Source: CAVPTL01 sp963727235
GTDB lineage: Bacteria; Actinomycetota; Thermoleophilia; Gaiellales; JAICJC01
NCBI GenBank assembly: GCA_963727235.1
Contig: CAVSFZ010000009.1
Coordinates: 62,001-126,000 of the forward strand
Reading direction: 5' to 3'
DNA length: 64,000 bases
Shown here: one piece after another, positions 8,151 through 16,268 of the stretch
How positions within the stretch are numbered: the stretch's first letter is position 1
Layout of the letters: each line of letters starts with the position of its first letter
Position numbers and translations under genes: made by a program
The notes under the pieces: model-generated
Seen by the model: the letters and a program-made list of their open reading frames with translations, nothing else
Database searches by the model: none
Told to the model about the DNA's origin: nothing

Positions 8151-9149
8151 ATGGGATCGCTCGAGGACGCAGTCGACGCGCTGGCAGCCGAAACCGGGTT
8201 CTCCGGCGTGGTTCGGGTCGACCGGGCCGGGGCTGTGGAGTTCCAAAAGGCATACGGGTTGGCCGATCGCCGCCATCAGATCCCCAACACACTCGACACC
8301 CAGTTCGGGATCGCCAGCGGCGGGAAGGGGTTCACCGCGCTGACGGTGGTGCGGCTGATCCAAGACGGCGCCCTGGAGCTGAACACCACCGCCCGCTCGG
8401 TGCTGGGAGACGACCTGCCGCTGATAGGTGATGACGTCACCATCGAACAGCTGCTCTCGCACCGGTCAGGTATCGGTGACTACCTCGACGAAGACGCCCA
8501 CCAAGTGACCGACTACGTGATGCCCGTGGGTGTCCAGGAGCTCGCCACCACCGAGCAGTTCCTGGCGGTGCTCGACGGCCACCCCACGGTGTCGGCTCCA
8601 GACGAGAAGTTCGCCTACTGCAACGGCGGCTTTGTCGTGCTCGCGCTGATCGCGGAGCGCACCGGCGGTGCCGCCTATCACGAGCTCGTGCGCCGCTACG
8701 TGTGCGGGCCCGCCGGCATGGCCGACACCGACTTCTTCCGCTCCGATGAGTTGCCCGCACGGGCGGCGGTCGGCTACCTCGACGTCGAGAGTCCCAGGAC
8801 GAATGTGCTGCACCTGCCGGTGCTGGCGACGGGCGACGGCGGGATCTTCTCCACCGTCGCCGACATGGCGGCGTTTTGGACCGCACTGTTCGCCGGGCGG
8901 ATCGTCTCCACCGGCTGGGTGGCCGAGATGGTGCGGGCGCGCACCGCGCCCCCCGGCGAGGAGGGCTACGGCCTGGGGTTCTGGCTGCACCCCGCCGGCA
9001 ACGTCGTCAACCTCGAAGGGTACGACGCCGGCGCGTCGTTTCGAAGCGTGCACGATCCCGAGGCCGAGCTCACGTCCACGGTGATCTCGAACACCACCGA
9101 AGGGACGTGGCCGGTCACGACCCTGGTGGAAGGCAGCCTAGGGCTGTGA
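8151..9149 (+). CDS. Serine hydrolase, class C beta-lactamase family
   Basis: The 332-aa protein carries the SxxK motif of penicillin-binding-like hydrolases (Ser56 to Lys59 in IASGGKGFTAL) and the YxN motif (FAYCNGGFV). GFWLHPAG replaces the third KTG/HxG element. No signal peptide is visible, so it is probably a cytoplasmic esterase or peptidase rather than a secreted beta-lactamase. The ATG at 8151 is preferred over an upstream in-frame ATG inside repeat R4 because a -10 box lies 6 bases before it. Its last 35 bases overlap the 3' end of the convergent cyclase gene. Confidence 0.85.
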   Translation: MGSLEDAVDALAAETGFSGVVRVDRAGAVEFQKAYGLADRRHQIPNTLDTQFGIASGGKGFTALTVVRLIQDGALELNTTARSVLGDDLPLIGDDVTIEQLLSHRSGIGDYLDEDAHQVTDYVMPVGVQELATTEQFLAVLDGHPTVSAPDEKFAYCNGGFVVLALIAERTGGAAYHELVRRYVCGPAGMADTDFFRSDELPARAAVGYLDVESPRTNVLHLPVLATGDGGIFSTVADMAAFWTALFAGRIVSTGWVAEMVRARTAPPGEEGYGLGFWLHPAGNVVNLEGYDAGASFRSVHDPEAELTSTVISNTTEGTWPVTTLVEGSLGL

Positions 9150-12100
9150 CCTCGGCGACCCCGGCCACATGGCCCTTGGCCTGATAGAGGTCGCGGACGG
9201 CACTCGCCTCGGCCGCCGCCCGCTCATGCTCCCCGGCGGCTATCAGGGCACGTGCCAGCAAGAGCCGTGCATCGGCATGCAGCACCAGCCAATCACCGGT
9301 GGTGACAATGCTGACCGCCTCGCGAGCGAGCTCAACCGCGGCTGCGTGATCACCCTGTGCCAGGGCCAGCTCGGACAACGCGATCCGCGACATCACCCTC
9401 GTCTCGTAGTCGCCATGGCGATCGCCGTAGTTCCGAGCCGAGGCGCCGGCACGGTGGCTGGCTTCGAAATGGCCCTGCCGTGCATCGGCGATCCCCAACC
9501 AGCACTTCAGCTCCTCCACGGCCTGTGTGCTGGACAGCCGTTCGAGCTCGGCGAGCAGCGCCTCGACTTCACTGCGGCCCTCGTCCAGGCGACCGGCCCG
9601 AATCAACATCCGGGCGCGGGCGCGGGACAGCCGCAAGGTGCCGCGGCCGAGGTCGCGATCGATCTCCTCAGCGACGTCCAAGATCCGCCACGCCCCTAGC
9701 TCGTCTCCTTTGAACATCGCCAGTGCAGCTTGTCCCACCATCAGCTCAGACCGCGCCGCGGGGCGCATGCCGAGCTCGAGCATCAGACGGTCGAACAGCG
9801 CGTCGGCTTCCGCCACCGGCATCGGCGATTCCAGTACCGCGACATCCAGGATCGCCAACGCCCAGACGGCGTCTTGGTCGGCGGCGCGCAGCAGCTCGAT
9901 CGCCCTCTGGACGGACGCAACCGCATCCGCAGCCCGGCCCAGAAGATACTCGCTCTCGGCCCGGGTACAGAGAGCCGACGCCATCGCCCGCGGATCGTCA
10001 AGAGACTCGAGCTCGCGCAACATGACGTCCGTGAACTCCACAATCTCGAGGTCGGACACAGCCGGGCCGTCCACCGACTCTGATCCCAGCCGCAGAATCT
10101 GGGCTCGGAGCTCCAGCGCACGCAGGCCGTGTGCGGCCGCCAGATCACGCCCGTCGTCCAGCAACCGGTGCACCTGCTCACGCGAGAGTATGTTCCAACC
10201 GGCCGCCGCGAGTTCGATCATGGCGGCAGCCTGGACCGGGCTGTCCTCAGGCAGCAGGTTGAGCGCCCGCTCCAGCAGCAGCCGGGCCCGGGCCGGATCG
10301 CCGAGTGCGTCGGCCCGCCGACCCGCCGCCGCGAGTCGCATCCCCGCCTCCTCGCCAAGGCGGTGGGCCGCGGTCTCACTCAGACCGAGCTCAGTCTGCA
10401 AGACGTACGCGCGTTCCAGGTGGTCGCCCACGATCGCGTCGTCGAGCTTCTGCTCGTCCAGCCACCTTGCGAGCTGGATATGGAGGTCGCTGCGGCGCTG
10501 CTTGGAGATCAGACCATAGGCCGCCTCGTGCAGAAGCGCGTGACTGAACTGGAAGCGACCGTCGCCGGTTGGTTCGAGCAGTTCACGCTGCGCGAGATGG
10601 TTCAGCTCATCGTCGATCGGCCGTCCGGTCAATGCCGCGACGGCCGCCACCGGAAAGTCGCGGCCGGCCACCGCCGCGACCTCGAGCACCTCCCCCTCGG
10701 CCGCCGGCAATGCCTCCAGCCGAGCGGTCAGGAGTACCTGAATCGAACGCGGGAGGCCAACGGAGGCGTCGTGATCGCCGACCAGGGCCGCCAGATGCTC
10801 GGCGAACAGCGGGTTCCCCTCGGCGGCAGCGACCACCCGGTCGGCGCGATCGGAGGTGAGGTCGGGGCTGGCGTTGATCAAGAGCTCGCGGGTTTGGACG
10901 TCGTCGAGGCGCTCGATCGCGATCGTGTTGGTGTTGGCGCCCGCTCCCCACGCCGGGTGTCGCTCGGCGAACTCGGGGCGCGCCGTGCACAGGATCAGCA
11001 GCGCTCGGTGCTCGCTGCGGCCCAGCAGCTGGTCGACCACGTCCAGCAGCACGTCGTCGGCCCAGTGCACATCCTCGAGCACCACGACCACCGTCTCGAC
11101 CGAGGCGAGACCTCCGATCAGGCGCGAGACTGCCCACCCGACATCGGCCGAGCCGGCCGCTCCTGACGGATCAAGGCAGGCGGCGACGGCGCGAGCCTGA
11201 GGATCTTCGGGCAGGAGTTCCTGTATCCCCGCAGGGCCGGCGCGGCCCGCCGGCACCGCCGCCCACGCGACCTCCAGCCAGGGCGCCATCGGCGTCGCGC
11301 CGGCGGTCGATCGACAATGACCGGTCAGCACGGTGACGTCGTCTCCGAGGCGCTTGACCTCCGCGATCAGGCGCGACTTACCGATGCCCGCCTGACCCAG
11401 CACCGTCACCAGGTGCGGCCGCTGAATACGCGACGTGCGGTTCATCGCCCACCGCACCAGCTCGAGTTCATCTTCGCGCCCGATCATCGGAAGATCCAGC
11501 CGCCGCCGCAGTCCGCCCGCTGCCGGATCCACGTCCAGCAGCCGCCACGCGATCAACGGCTCACGTTTGCCCTTGGCGGAGATCGGTGCCACCTGTTCAC
11601 CGCGGGCAGCGTGGCCCACGAGCGCCCAGGTGTCCTCCCCCACCAGCACTTCCCCGGGGCCGGCGGCTTGCTCCAGCCGCGCGGCGACGTTGACTGCGTC
11701 GCCCACCACCAACGACTCGGCAATCGTCGCGTCCCGAGTCAGCACATCGCCAGTGTTGACGCCGATGCGGGCCTCGAGCTCGCCGGCCGCCAGCACAGCG
11801 TCGCGCATCTCCAAGGCCGCACGCACCGCCCGCAGCGCGTCGTCCTCACGCACCACCGGCACGCCGAACACCGCCATCAGCGCGTCGCCGATCACCTTCT
11901 CAACGGTGCCCCCGTGTCGTTCCACCGGCTCGCGGATCGCGGCGTAGAAGCGGGACATCATCCCGCGCAGCACCTCGGGATCGAACCGCTCGCCGAGCTC
12001 GGTGGAACCGACCACGTCGCAGAACAGCACGGTGACGGTCTTTCGCGTCTCGCGCGTCGGATCTCGATCGCTGGTCAGCGAAGTTCCACAGGCGTTGCAG

Positions 12101-12150
12101 AACCGCGCGCCACTGGAGTTCATCTGACCACACTGCGTGCAGCTGATCAT
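9115..12150 (-). CDS. Zinc-ribbon class III cyclase with ATPase and TPR regions (second paralogue)
   Basis: The 1,011-aa protein has the same order as the gene at 2650: a zinc ribbon (Cys4, 7, 18, 21), a class III cyclase domain, an NTPase domain and a helical tail. Catalytic residues are present: D45 in LFCDVVGST, D89 in VIGDALMAVFG, Lys in SAKGKREP and Asn/Arg in DAVNVAARLEQ. Walker A is GQAGIGKS and Walker B is VVVLEDVHWADD. Sequence between the motifs differs considerably from the other two paralogues, so this is an older duplication. The ATG at 12150 is leaderless, with TAGACT 6 bases upstream. The 3' end overlaps the convergent serine hydrolase gene. It probably makes cAMP or cGMP in response to an unknown input through the ATPase/TPR part. 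Confidence 0.92.
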   Translation of the reverse strand: MISCTQCGQMNSSGARFCNACGTSLTSDRDPTRETRKTVTVLFCDVVGSTELGERFDPEVLRGMMSRFYAAIREPVERHGGTVEKVIGDALMAVFGVPVVREDDALRAVRAALEMRDAVLAAGELEARIGVNTGDVLTRDATIAESLVVGDAVNVAARLEQAAGPGEVLVGEDTWALVGHAARGEQVAPISAKGKREPLIAWRLLDVDPAAGGLRRRLDLPMIGREDELELVRWAMNRTSRIQRPHLVTVLGQAGIGKSRLIAEVKRLGDDVTVLTGHCRSTAGATPMAPWLEVAWAAVPAGRAGPAGIQELLPEDPQARAVAACLDPSGAAGSADVGWAVSRLIGGLASVETVVVVLEDVHWADDVLLDVVDQLLGRSEHRALLILCTARPEFAERHPAWGAGANTNTIAIERLDDVQTRELLINASPDLTSDRADRVVAAAEGNPLFAEHLAALVGDHDASVGLPRSIQVLLTARLEALPAAEGEVLEVAAVAGRDFPVAAVAALTGRPIDDELNHLAQRELLEPTGDGRFQFSHALLHEAAYGLISKQRRSDLHIQLARWLDEQKLDDAIVGDHLERAYVLQTELGLSETAAHRLGEEAGMRLAAAGRRADALGDPARARLLLERALNLLPEDSPVQAAAMIELAAAGWNILSREQVHRLLDDGRDLAAAHGLRALELRAQILRLGSESVDGPAVSDLEIVEFTDVMLRELESLDDPRAMASALCTRAESEYLLGRAADAVASVQRAIELLRAADQDAVWALAILDVAVLESPMPVAEADALFDRLMLELGMRPAARSELMVGQAALAMFKGDELGAWRILDVAEEIDRDLGRGTLRLSRARARMLIRAGRLDEGRSEVEALLAELERLSSTQAVEELKCWLGIADARQGHFEASHRAGASARNYGDRHGDYETRVMSRIALSELALAQGDHAAAVELAREAVSIVTTGDWLVLHADARLLLARALIAAGEHERAAAEASAVRDLYQAKGHVAGVAEVTALGCLPPGS

Positions 12151-12156
12151 TGGGCG

Positions 12157-12162
12157 AGTCTA
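12157..12162 (-). promoter_or_regulatory. -10 hexamer TAGACT (minus strand), leaderless start
   Basis: On the minus strand TAGACT is followed by 6 bases and ATG 12150. It is the same hexamer and spacing as in front of the cyclase genes at 2650 and 56410. Confidence 0.65.
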
Positions 12163-12176
12163 CTCAGGTGCGTGCA

Positions 12177-12779
12177 CTACCTGAAGGGCGCCGGGTTGCG
12201 ACGCATGAACCACACGCGCGGCCCGCCGCCCGGCACATCGCCCTCTGCGACCACCCCGAAGCCAAAGCGCTGGTAATAGCCGACCAAGTGCGAGGAGGAT
12301 GTCTCCAGGAACGCCGGTAGCCCGGAATGGTCTGCCAACTGGAGGCCGTGGTTGATCAGCGCCGACCCCAGCCCCCCGCCCTGACGGTCGGGATCAACGG
12401 CGATCGACTCGAGGAACCAGATCGGCTCCTGTGGATAGTGGGAGGCGATCCACTCCCACTGCTTGACGTGACGAACGCCGCCGTCGGCGGCGTGGGCGAT
12501 CACGCCCCGGGTGCCTTGCACCAACTCGTTCCAGTACGTCTCGGCGGCCTGCGGGCTGATCCACCCGGCCCCTCCCTGCGCGTCACCGACCTCCCAGAGG
12601 CAGCCGTGGGCGGCGGCAATCAGGTGGGTGCCGGCGAACTCCGCCTCGATCACCACCCGCGGATCGGGCACGTCCCCCAGCGGCCAGCGCAGCAGTGGTT
12701 CTTCCAAGAACGCGCGCGAATACATCTCCGAGATCGCCCCGACGCGTTCAACGGTGGCCTGCGTGACGACAGCGTGCAC
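12177..12779 (-). CDS. GNAT-family N-acetyltransferase
   Basis: The 200-aa protein has a typical GNAT core. IWFLESIAVDPDRQGGGLGSALI contains strand beta4 and the acetyl-CoA pyrophosphate loop (Q-G-G-G-L-G), and LETSSSHLVGYYQRFGFGVV is the C-terminal half. The first 60 residues follow the pattern of the actinobacterial group that opens with MYSRAF and EPLLRW. The acceptor substrate is unknown. A GTG at 12779 is preferred to the ATG one codon upstream because TAGATT ends exactly 6 bases before it. That -10 directly abuts repeat R5. It stands alone, 26 bases upstream of the cyclase promoter region. Confidence 0.82.
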   Translation of the reverse strand: MHAVVTQATVERVGAISEMYSRAFLEEPLLRWPLGDVPDPRVVIEAEFAGTHLIAAAHGCLWEVGDAQGGAGWISPQAAETYWNELVQGTRGVIAHAADGGVRHVKQWEWIASHYPQEPIWFLESIAVDPDRQGGGLGSALINHGLQLADHSGLPAFLETSSSHLVGYYQRFGFGVVAEGDVPGGGPRVWFMRRNPAPFR

Positions 12780-12785
12780 CATTTC

Positions 12786-12791
12786 AATCTA
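12786..12791 (-). promoter_or_regulatory. -10 hexamer TAGATT (minus strand), abutting repeat R5
   Basis: TAGATT lies 6 bases before GTG 12779 on the minus strand. Its upstream edge touches repeat R5, so the -35 region must lie within the repeat. Confidence 0.55.
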
Positions 12792-12824
12792 GTGAATAAT
12801 TGGTGCCTGGCACCAATTATTCAC
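12792..12824. repeat. Palindromic repeat R5 (AATT type)
   Basis: A perfect 33-base inverted repeat with centre base T. It forms a pair with R6, about 15 bases away. Confidence 0.95.
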
Positions 12825-12838
12825 GCGAGGCGCAACCA

Positions 12839-12871
12839 GGTGAATAACGGTGCCTGGCACCGTTATTCACC
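12839..12871. repeat. Palindromic repeat R6 (AAC type)
   Basis: A perfect 33-base inverted repeat with centre base T and inner pairs CGG/CCG. The TAG stop of the minus-strand LamG-like gene begins one base beyond it. Confidence 0.95.
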
Positions 12872-12872
12872 G

Positions 12873-13571
12873 CTAGCTGGTGATCTTGATGTAGTCGATG
12901 TCGCCGGTGAAGTAGTCGCAGGTGGTCGTGACCTGATCGCAGTTGAGCTTTCCTGCGATCGTGATCGGCCGCGAGTTGGAGATCGTCCCGGTCTTGCCCG
13001 ACGCGGTGTCCACCACAGAACCGTCGATTTTCAGCGTCAGCTTCGAGCCGATCCGGCTACATACCACCACATGCCACGAGTTGTCACTGAGCACCGCGGG
13101 CGACTCGACCGCCTTGCGCTTGAGCGTGCCGTTGACGTTGCCCCGGAAGACGCAGTTGATATGTCCGCCGGGGTTCTCGATCTTGAAGTATCCCCCGGTT
13201 GACCCGGCCTGCCCCTTCTGCACCATGTTGCCGAAGTGCTGCGTGGTTCGATACCTCACCGTGACCGTGTAGTTTCCCGATCCCGGGTTCAGGGAGGAGC
13301 TGTTTGCCTGAACCAGCCGCTCCGGCTTGGGCGGCGGCAGTGTGGGACTCGCGAATGCCCAGTGGTAGGCGATCGCGCCCTGGACGCTGAGACCGGTCTG
13401 TACGGCCGATCCGATCGAGCCGTTGACGTGCCCGCTGGAGTCCACCATCGTGTGAGCGCCGGGCGCCTCGTTCATCTGCCAGTTCGCCAGGGTGGCGGCG
13501 GATGCAGGCGCGGCGAACGCGACCCCCACCAGCGCCACCGTAAGGACAGACGTACCGCGGATCGTTCTCAT
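12873..13571 (-). CDS. Secreted LamG/concanavalin-A-like protein
   Basis: This is a 232-aa exported protein. The N-terminus, a basic MRTIRGTS then a hydrophobic run ending APASAA, is a Sec signal peptide with cleavage near residue 25. The mature part is an all-beta jelly-roll of the LamG_3 type, with WQMNEAPGAHTMVDSSG at its start. The block DNSWHVVVCSRIGSKLTLKIDG, followed by VVDTASG, is the typical carbohydrate-binding-fold segment. Four cysteines could form disulphides. Such proteins bind glycans or other surface ligands. ATG 13571 has GGGGGC a few bases upstream; a longer in-frame extension lacks any start signal. The stop is one base from repeat R6. Confidence 0.8.
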   Translation of the reverse strand: MRTIRGTSVLTVALVGVAFAAPASAATLANWQMNEAPGAHTMVDSSGHVNGSIGSAVQTGLSVQGAIAYHWAFASPTLPPPKPERLVQANSSSLNPGSGNYTVTVRYRTTQHFGNMVQKGQAGSTGGYFKIENPGGHINCVFRGNVNGTLKRKAVESPAVLSDNSWHVVVCSRIGSKLTLKIDGSVVDTASGKTGTISNSRPITIAGKLNCDQVTTTCDYFTGDIDYIKITS

Positions 13572-13723
13572 GTGAAGCCCCCGAACGAGAATGTGAAGCC
13601 TAGGGATGGAGCTGGAGCGAGCCCGGCACGGACGGTATCCCGCGCTCGGGTCGGCGTCAACGAACCATCGGGGCAACTGTGGCGGGGATGACATAACACC
13701 CGGCACGGGTGCTCGGTGTTACG

Positions 13724-14107
13724 TCACACGTTGGCGGATTCGTATGTGGCGATCTCGATCTGATGCCCGTCGGGATCTCGGAAATAGATCGCCCAGGCGA
13801 CGTCGTGATCCCACTCCTCGAACGGAATGCCGAGCCCGCTCAACTCCAGCTTGGCCTGCTCGTACCCGCCGCGCGACACCCGAAACGCAAAATGGGTATT
13901 CGGATCGGCCTCCGCCGGCAGCCCTTCGGCGCCGGCCGGAAACAGCGCCACCCCGGCCTCGCTCGAGCCGGCGACCAGAGCCACCGGCCACTCACCCCAC
14001 GCGTCCTGGTGGATGCGGTGCAGGCCGAGCACCTCCTCGTAGAACCGCACCGCCCGCGGCAGGTCGGTGACGATCACCGCCACGTGATCGAGTGCCTCCA
14101 ACTGCAT
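13724..14107 (-). CDS. VOC-family (glyoxalase-like) protein
   Basis: This 127-aa single VOC module carries the beta-alpha-beta-beta-beta repeats (HVAVIVTDLPRAVRFYEEVLG; FAFRVSRGGYEQAKLEL) and ends FRDPDGHQIEIATYE. The Glu in the final strand and the His near the N-terminus are probable metal ligands. The family includes dioxygenases, glyoxalases and resistance proteins, so no substrate can be named. TAGGGT lies 7 bases before ATG 14107. It is 18 bases from the stop of the SDR gene upstream and may be read with it as well as from its own promoter. Confidence 0.8.
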   Translation of the reverse strand: MQLEALDHVAVIVTDLPRAVRFYEEVLGLHRIHQDAWGEWPVALVAGSSEAGVALFPAGAEGLPAEADPNTHFAFRVSRGGYEQAKLELSGLGIPFEEWDHDVAWAIYFRDPDGHQIEIATYESANV

Positions 14108-14114
14108 GTCGGAA

Positions 14115-14120
14115 ACCCTA
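14115..14120 (-). promoter_or_regulatory. -10 hexamer TAGGGT (minus strand)
   Basis: It is 7 bases before ATG 14107 on the minus strand, with no ribosome-binding site. It lies in the short gap after the SDR gene. Confidence 0.5.
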
Positions 14121-14125
14121 GACGA

Positions 14126-14914
14126 TTATCGAAGCACCAGACCGCTCGTGACGTTGGTCATCGACCCGGTCATGCCGCCGGCCCTGTCCGATGCCAGAAA
14201 CGCCGCCGCCTCGGCCACATCGTCCAGCCGGGGTGCACGCCGCAGCGCCGCGATCCCCGCAATCATCTGCTCCACCGTCTCCGGATCGGGCACGTTCTCG
14301 CCGCCCACCGCCGCCAGCTTCTCGCGGGTCAGCGTCCCGGTCACAGCGGCCGTCCAGATTCCACACACGCGCACGCCGCTGGGACCGAGCTCAGCAGCCA
14401 GGTACCGCATGAACGCTTCGGTCGCCGCGTCGGCCGGCCCGGTGCTGCCCATCCCCGCCATCGCCCCCGCCCCCGAGGCGCTGTTGAGGTGCAGGATCAC
14501 CCCGGAACCCTGCTGGATCATCTGGCGACCCGCCGCTCGTGCGGTGATGAAGCTGCTTCGCAGCCCGGTGTCCACCGCCCGCAGCAGGTCGTCGGTCGAC
14601 ATCTCCACCAGGGGCACGCCCTGGACATCGCCGCGGTTGATGAGATTGAACGACACGTCGACCCGCCCGGTGCGCTCGACCACATCGCGCACGTGCGCAT
14701 CAACCGCCGACTCGTCGAGCACGTCCAGCACCGCGACCTCGGCAGCGCCACCGGCCGCGGTGATCTCGGCTGCCACCTGGTCGAGCGGCTCCTTGGTGCG
14801 CCCCACCAGGAACACGTGCGCCCCCTCGCGGGCGAAGGTGCGGGCCACGCCGCCGCCGATCCCGCCACCTCCTCCGTAGATGATCGCCGACTTGCCGTCG
14901 AGCAGCTTGGTCAT
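14126..14914 (-). CDS. SDR-fold protein lacking the catalytic Tyr-Lys pair
   Basis: The 262-aa protein has an SDR Rossmann fold. The cofactor loop is GGGGGIGGGVA instead of TGxxxGIG, and LDVLDESAVDAHV follows the usual course. LNSASGAGAMAGMGSTG holds the catalytic serine region. Where classical SDRs have YxxxK, this one reads GPADAATEAFMRYLAAEL, so neither Tyr nor Lys is present. NNAG is replaced by NLINRG. It probably binds a nucleotide but may not be a classical dehydrogenase. A GGAG ribosome site precedes ATG 14914. It is divergent from the MetE-like gene. Confidence 0.78.
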   Translation of the reverse strand: MTKLLDGKSAIIYGGGGGIGGGVARTFAREGAHVFLVGRTKEPLDQVAAEITAAGGAAEVAVLDVLDESAVDAHVRDVVERTGRVDVSFNLINRGDVQGVPLVEMSTDDLLRAVDTGLRSSFITARAAGRQMIQQGSGVILHLNSASGAGAMAGMGSTGPADAATEAFMRYLAAELGPSGVRVCGIWTAAVTGTLTREKLAAVGGENVPDPETVEQMIAGIAALRRAPRLDDVAEAAAFLASDRAGGMTGSMTNVTSGLVLR

Positions 14915-14979
14915 GTCCGTCTCCTCACACAGTGGTCATCCGTCCCTTGCAGGCTAGGCGGCAGGGCGTATCGGTCGTG

Positions 14980-14985
14980 TAGCTT
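14980..14985 (+). promoter_or_regulatory. -10 hexamer TAGCTT, leaderless start
   Basis: It lies 7 bases before GTG 14993. It identifies the true start within a much longer open frame. Confidence 0.55.
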
Positions 14986-14992
14986 TCGGCGG

Positions 14993-16033
14993 GTGACCGC
15001 TGCGCGTATTCCCGCCGCCGTCCCGACCAGCCTGGTCGGCTCCTACGCCCAGCCCGACTGGCTGATCGACCGGGAACGGCTGCGCCACCGGTTCCCGCCG
15101 CGGGTGCGGGCAACCGAGCTGTGGCGGGTCGACCCGCAGTACCTCGAGCAGGCCCAGGACGATGCCACCCTGATCGCGATCCGCGACCAGGAGCGCGCCG
15201 GGCTCGACATCATCACTGACGGCGAGGCCCGCCGGGAGAGCTACTCCAACCGGTTTGCAACTGCGCTGGCGGGAGTCGACGTCGACAATCCCGGCACCGC
15301 CCTCGACCGCAGCGGCGAGCCCAATCCAGTGCCGCGGGTGGTCGGGCCGATCGAGCGTGAGCATCCGGTGCAGGTGCGCGACATCGAGTTTCTGCGCGCC
15401 AACACCAGCCGACCGATCAAGATCACCGTGCCCGGTCCGTTCACGATGTCGCAGCAGGCCCAGGACGACTTCTACGCCGACCCGGCGGAGCTGGCCCAGG
15501 CCTACGCCGGGGCCGTGCACGACGAGATCGTCGACCTGTTCGCCGCGGGTGCCGACATCGTCCAGATCGACGAGCCGTACATGCAGGCCCGGCCGGAGAA
15601 GGCGCGGGAGTTCGGTGTCGAGGCGCTGCAGCGCGCGCTCGACGGAGTCACGGGTACGACCGCGGTTCACATCTGCTTCGGGTACGCGGCGATCATCCAC
15701 GGGCGCCCATCCGCCTACTCGTTCCTGCCCGAGCTGGCGGCCTGCCCGTGCGATCAGATCTCGATCGAGACCGCCCAGTCGGGGATCGACACCGCGATCC
15801 TGAAGACGCTGCCGGGCAAGCAGATCATCCTGGGCGTGATCGACCTCGACGACCTCACGGTCGAATCGCCCCAGACGGTGGCCGATCGGATCCGCCGGGC
15901 GCTGCCCTACAAGCAGCCGCAGGAGCTGATTGCGGCGCCGGATTGCGGCATGAAGTACCTCCCCCGCGATGTCGCCTACGGCAAGCTGGAGTCACTCGCC
16001 GCAGGTGCCGCCGCGGTCCGCGCTGAGGTGTGA
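14993..16033 (+). CDS. Cobalamin-independent methionine synthase-like (MetE C-terminal/UROD superfamily) protein
   Basis: The 346-aa TIM-barrel protein corresponds to the catalytic C-terminal half of MetE, with no N-terminal domain. Features include TSLVGSYAQPDWL at the start, the glutamate/aspartate-rich ITDGEARRESY and DIVQIDEPYMQ. Probable zinc ligands lie in VHICFGY (His, Cys) and PDCGMKYLPR (Cys), the order seen in zinc-dependent methyltransferases. Such short MetE-like proteins in actinobacteria transfer methyl or other alkyl groups to thiols; the donor here is unknown. The GTG at 14993 is chosen because of the -10 box 7 bases upstream; the frame is open far upstream by chance. The TGA stop is inside repeat R7. 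Confidence 0.85.
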   Translation: MTAARIPAAVPTSLVGSYAQPDWLIDRERLRHRFPPRVRATELWRVDPQYLEQAQDDATLIAIRDQERAGLDIITDGEARRESYSNRFATALAGVDVDNPGTALDRSGEPNPVPRVVGPIEREHPVQVRDIEFLRANTSRPIKITVPGPFTMSQQAQDDFYADPAELAQAYAGAVHDEIVDLFAAGADIVQIDEPYMQARPEKAREFGVEALQRALDGVTGTTAVHICFGYAAIIHGRPSAYSFLPELAACPCDQISIETAQSGIDTAILKTLPGKQIILGVIDLDDLTVESPQTVADRIRRALPYKQPQELIAAPDCGMKYLPRDVAYGKLESLAAGAAAVRAEV

Positions 16034-16060
16034 ATAACGGTGCCAGGCACCGTTATTCAG
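16030..16060. repeat. Palindromic repeat R7 carrying stops of both convergent genes
   Basis: This 31-base AAC-type copy is perfectly paired except for its outermost bases. On the plus strand it contains the TGA of the MetE-like gene (16031-16033). On the minus strand it contains the TGA of the small zinc protein (16057-16059). Confidence 0.95.
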
Positions 16061-16230
16061 GCTCCGGGGCCGTCCGGACTCGACGTGTAGCGGGCGTGGC
16101 AGGAGCAGATGGCATGGCGCACATAGGCGTGCTTGCCGTGGCGAGGAGGTTCGGTCCACCACGAGAGCCAGCGCTGACACTGCACGCACTTCTCGATCTC
16201 CTCGTTGACGATTTCCCACTCCATCTGCAT
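16057..16230 (-). CDS. Small zinc-ribbon-like protein (57 aa)
   Basis: This short minus-strand frame encodes 57 residues with Cys15-x2-Cys18 and Cys42-x-Cys44-His45, an arrangement that could hold one zinc ion. The segment between them is Trp- and His-rich (WLSWWTEPPRHGKH). It starts with ATG at 16230 (a second ATG at 16224 is possible) and follows the GST gene by 38 bases in the same direction. It is therefore probably the last gene of a VOC-GST-zinc protein operon. Its TGA stop is supplied by repeat R7. No family is recognised. The regular cysteine spacing, amino-acid mix and operon position support it as a real gene. Confidence 0.65.
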   Translation of the reverse strand: MQMEWEIVNEEIEKCVQCQRWLSWWTEPPRHGKHAYVRHAICSCHARYTSSPDGPGA

Positions 16231-16268
16231 ACCCGCTCATCGGCATCGGCCGTCGGAAGCTTGACCGA

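Noticed and set aside
13709..14992. Very long open frame continuing upstream of the MetE-like gene
   Set aside because: The part before 14993 is antisense to the VOC and SDR genes and reads as low-complexity His/Arg-rich protein. The -10 box 7 bases before GTG 14993 and the family's N-terminus fix the start.
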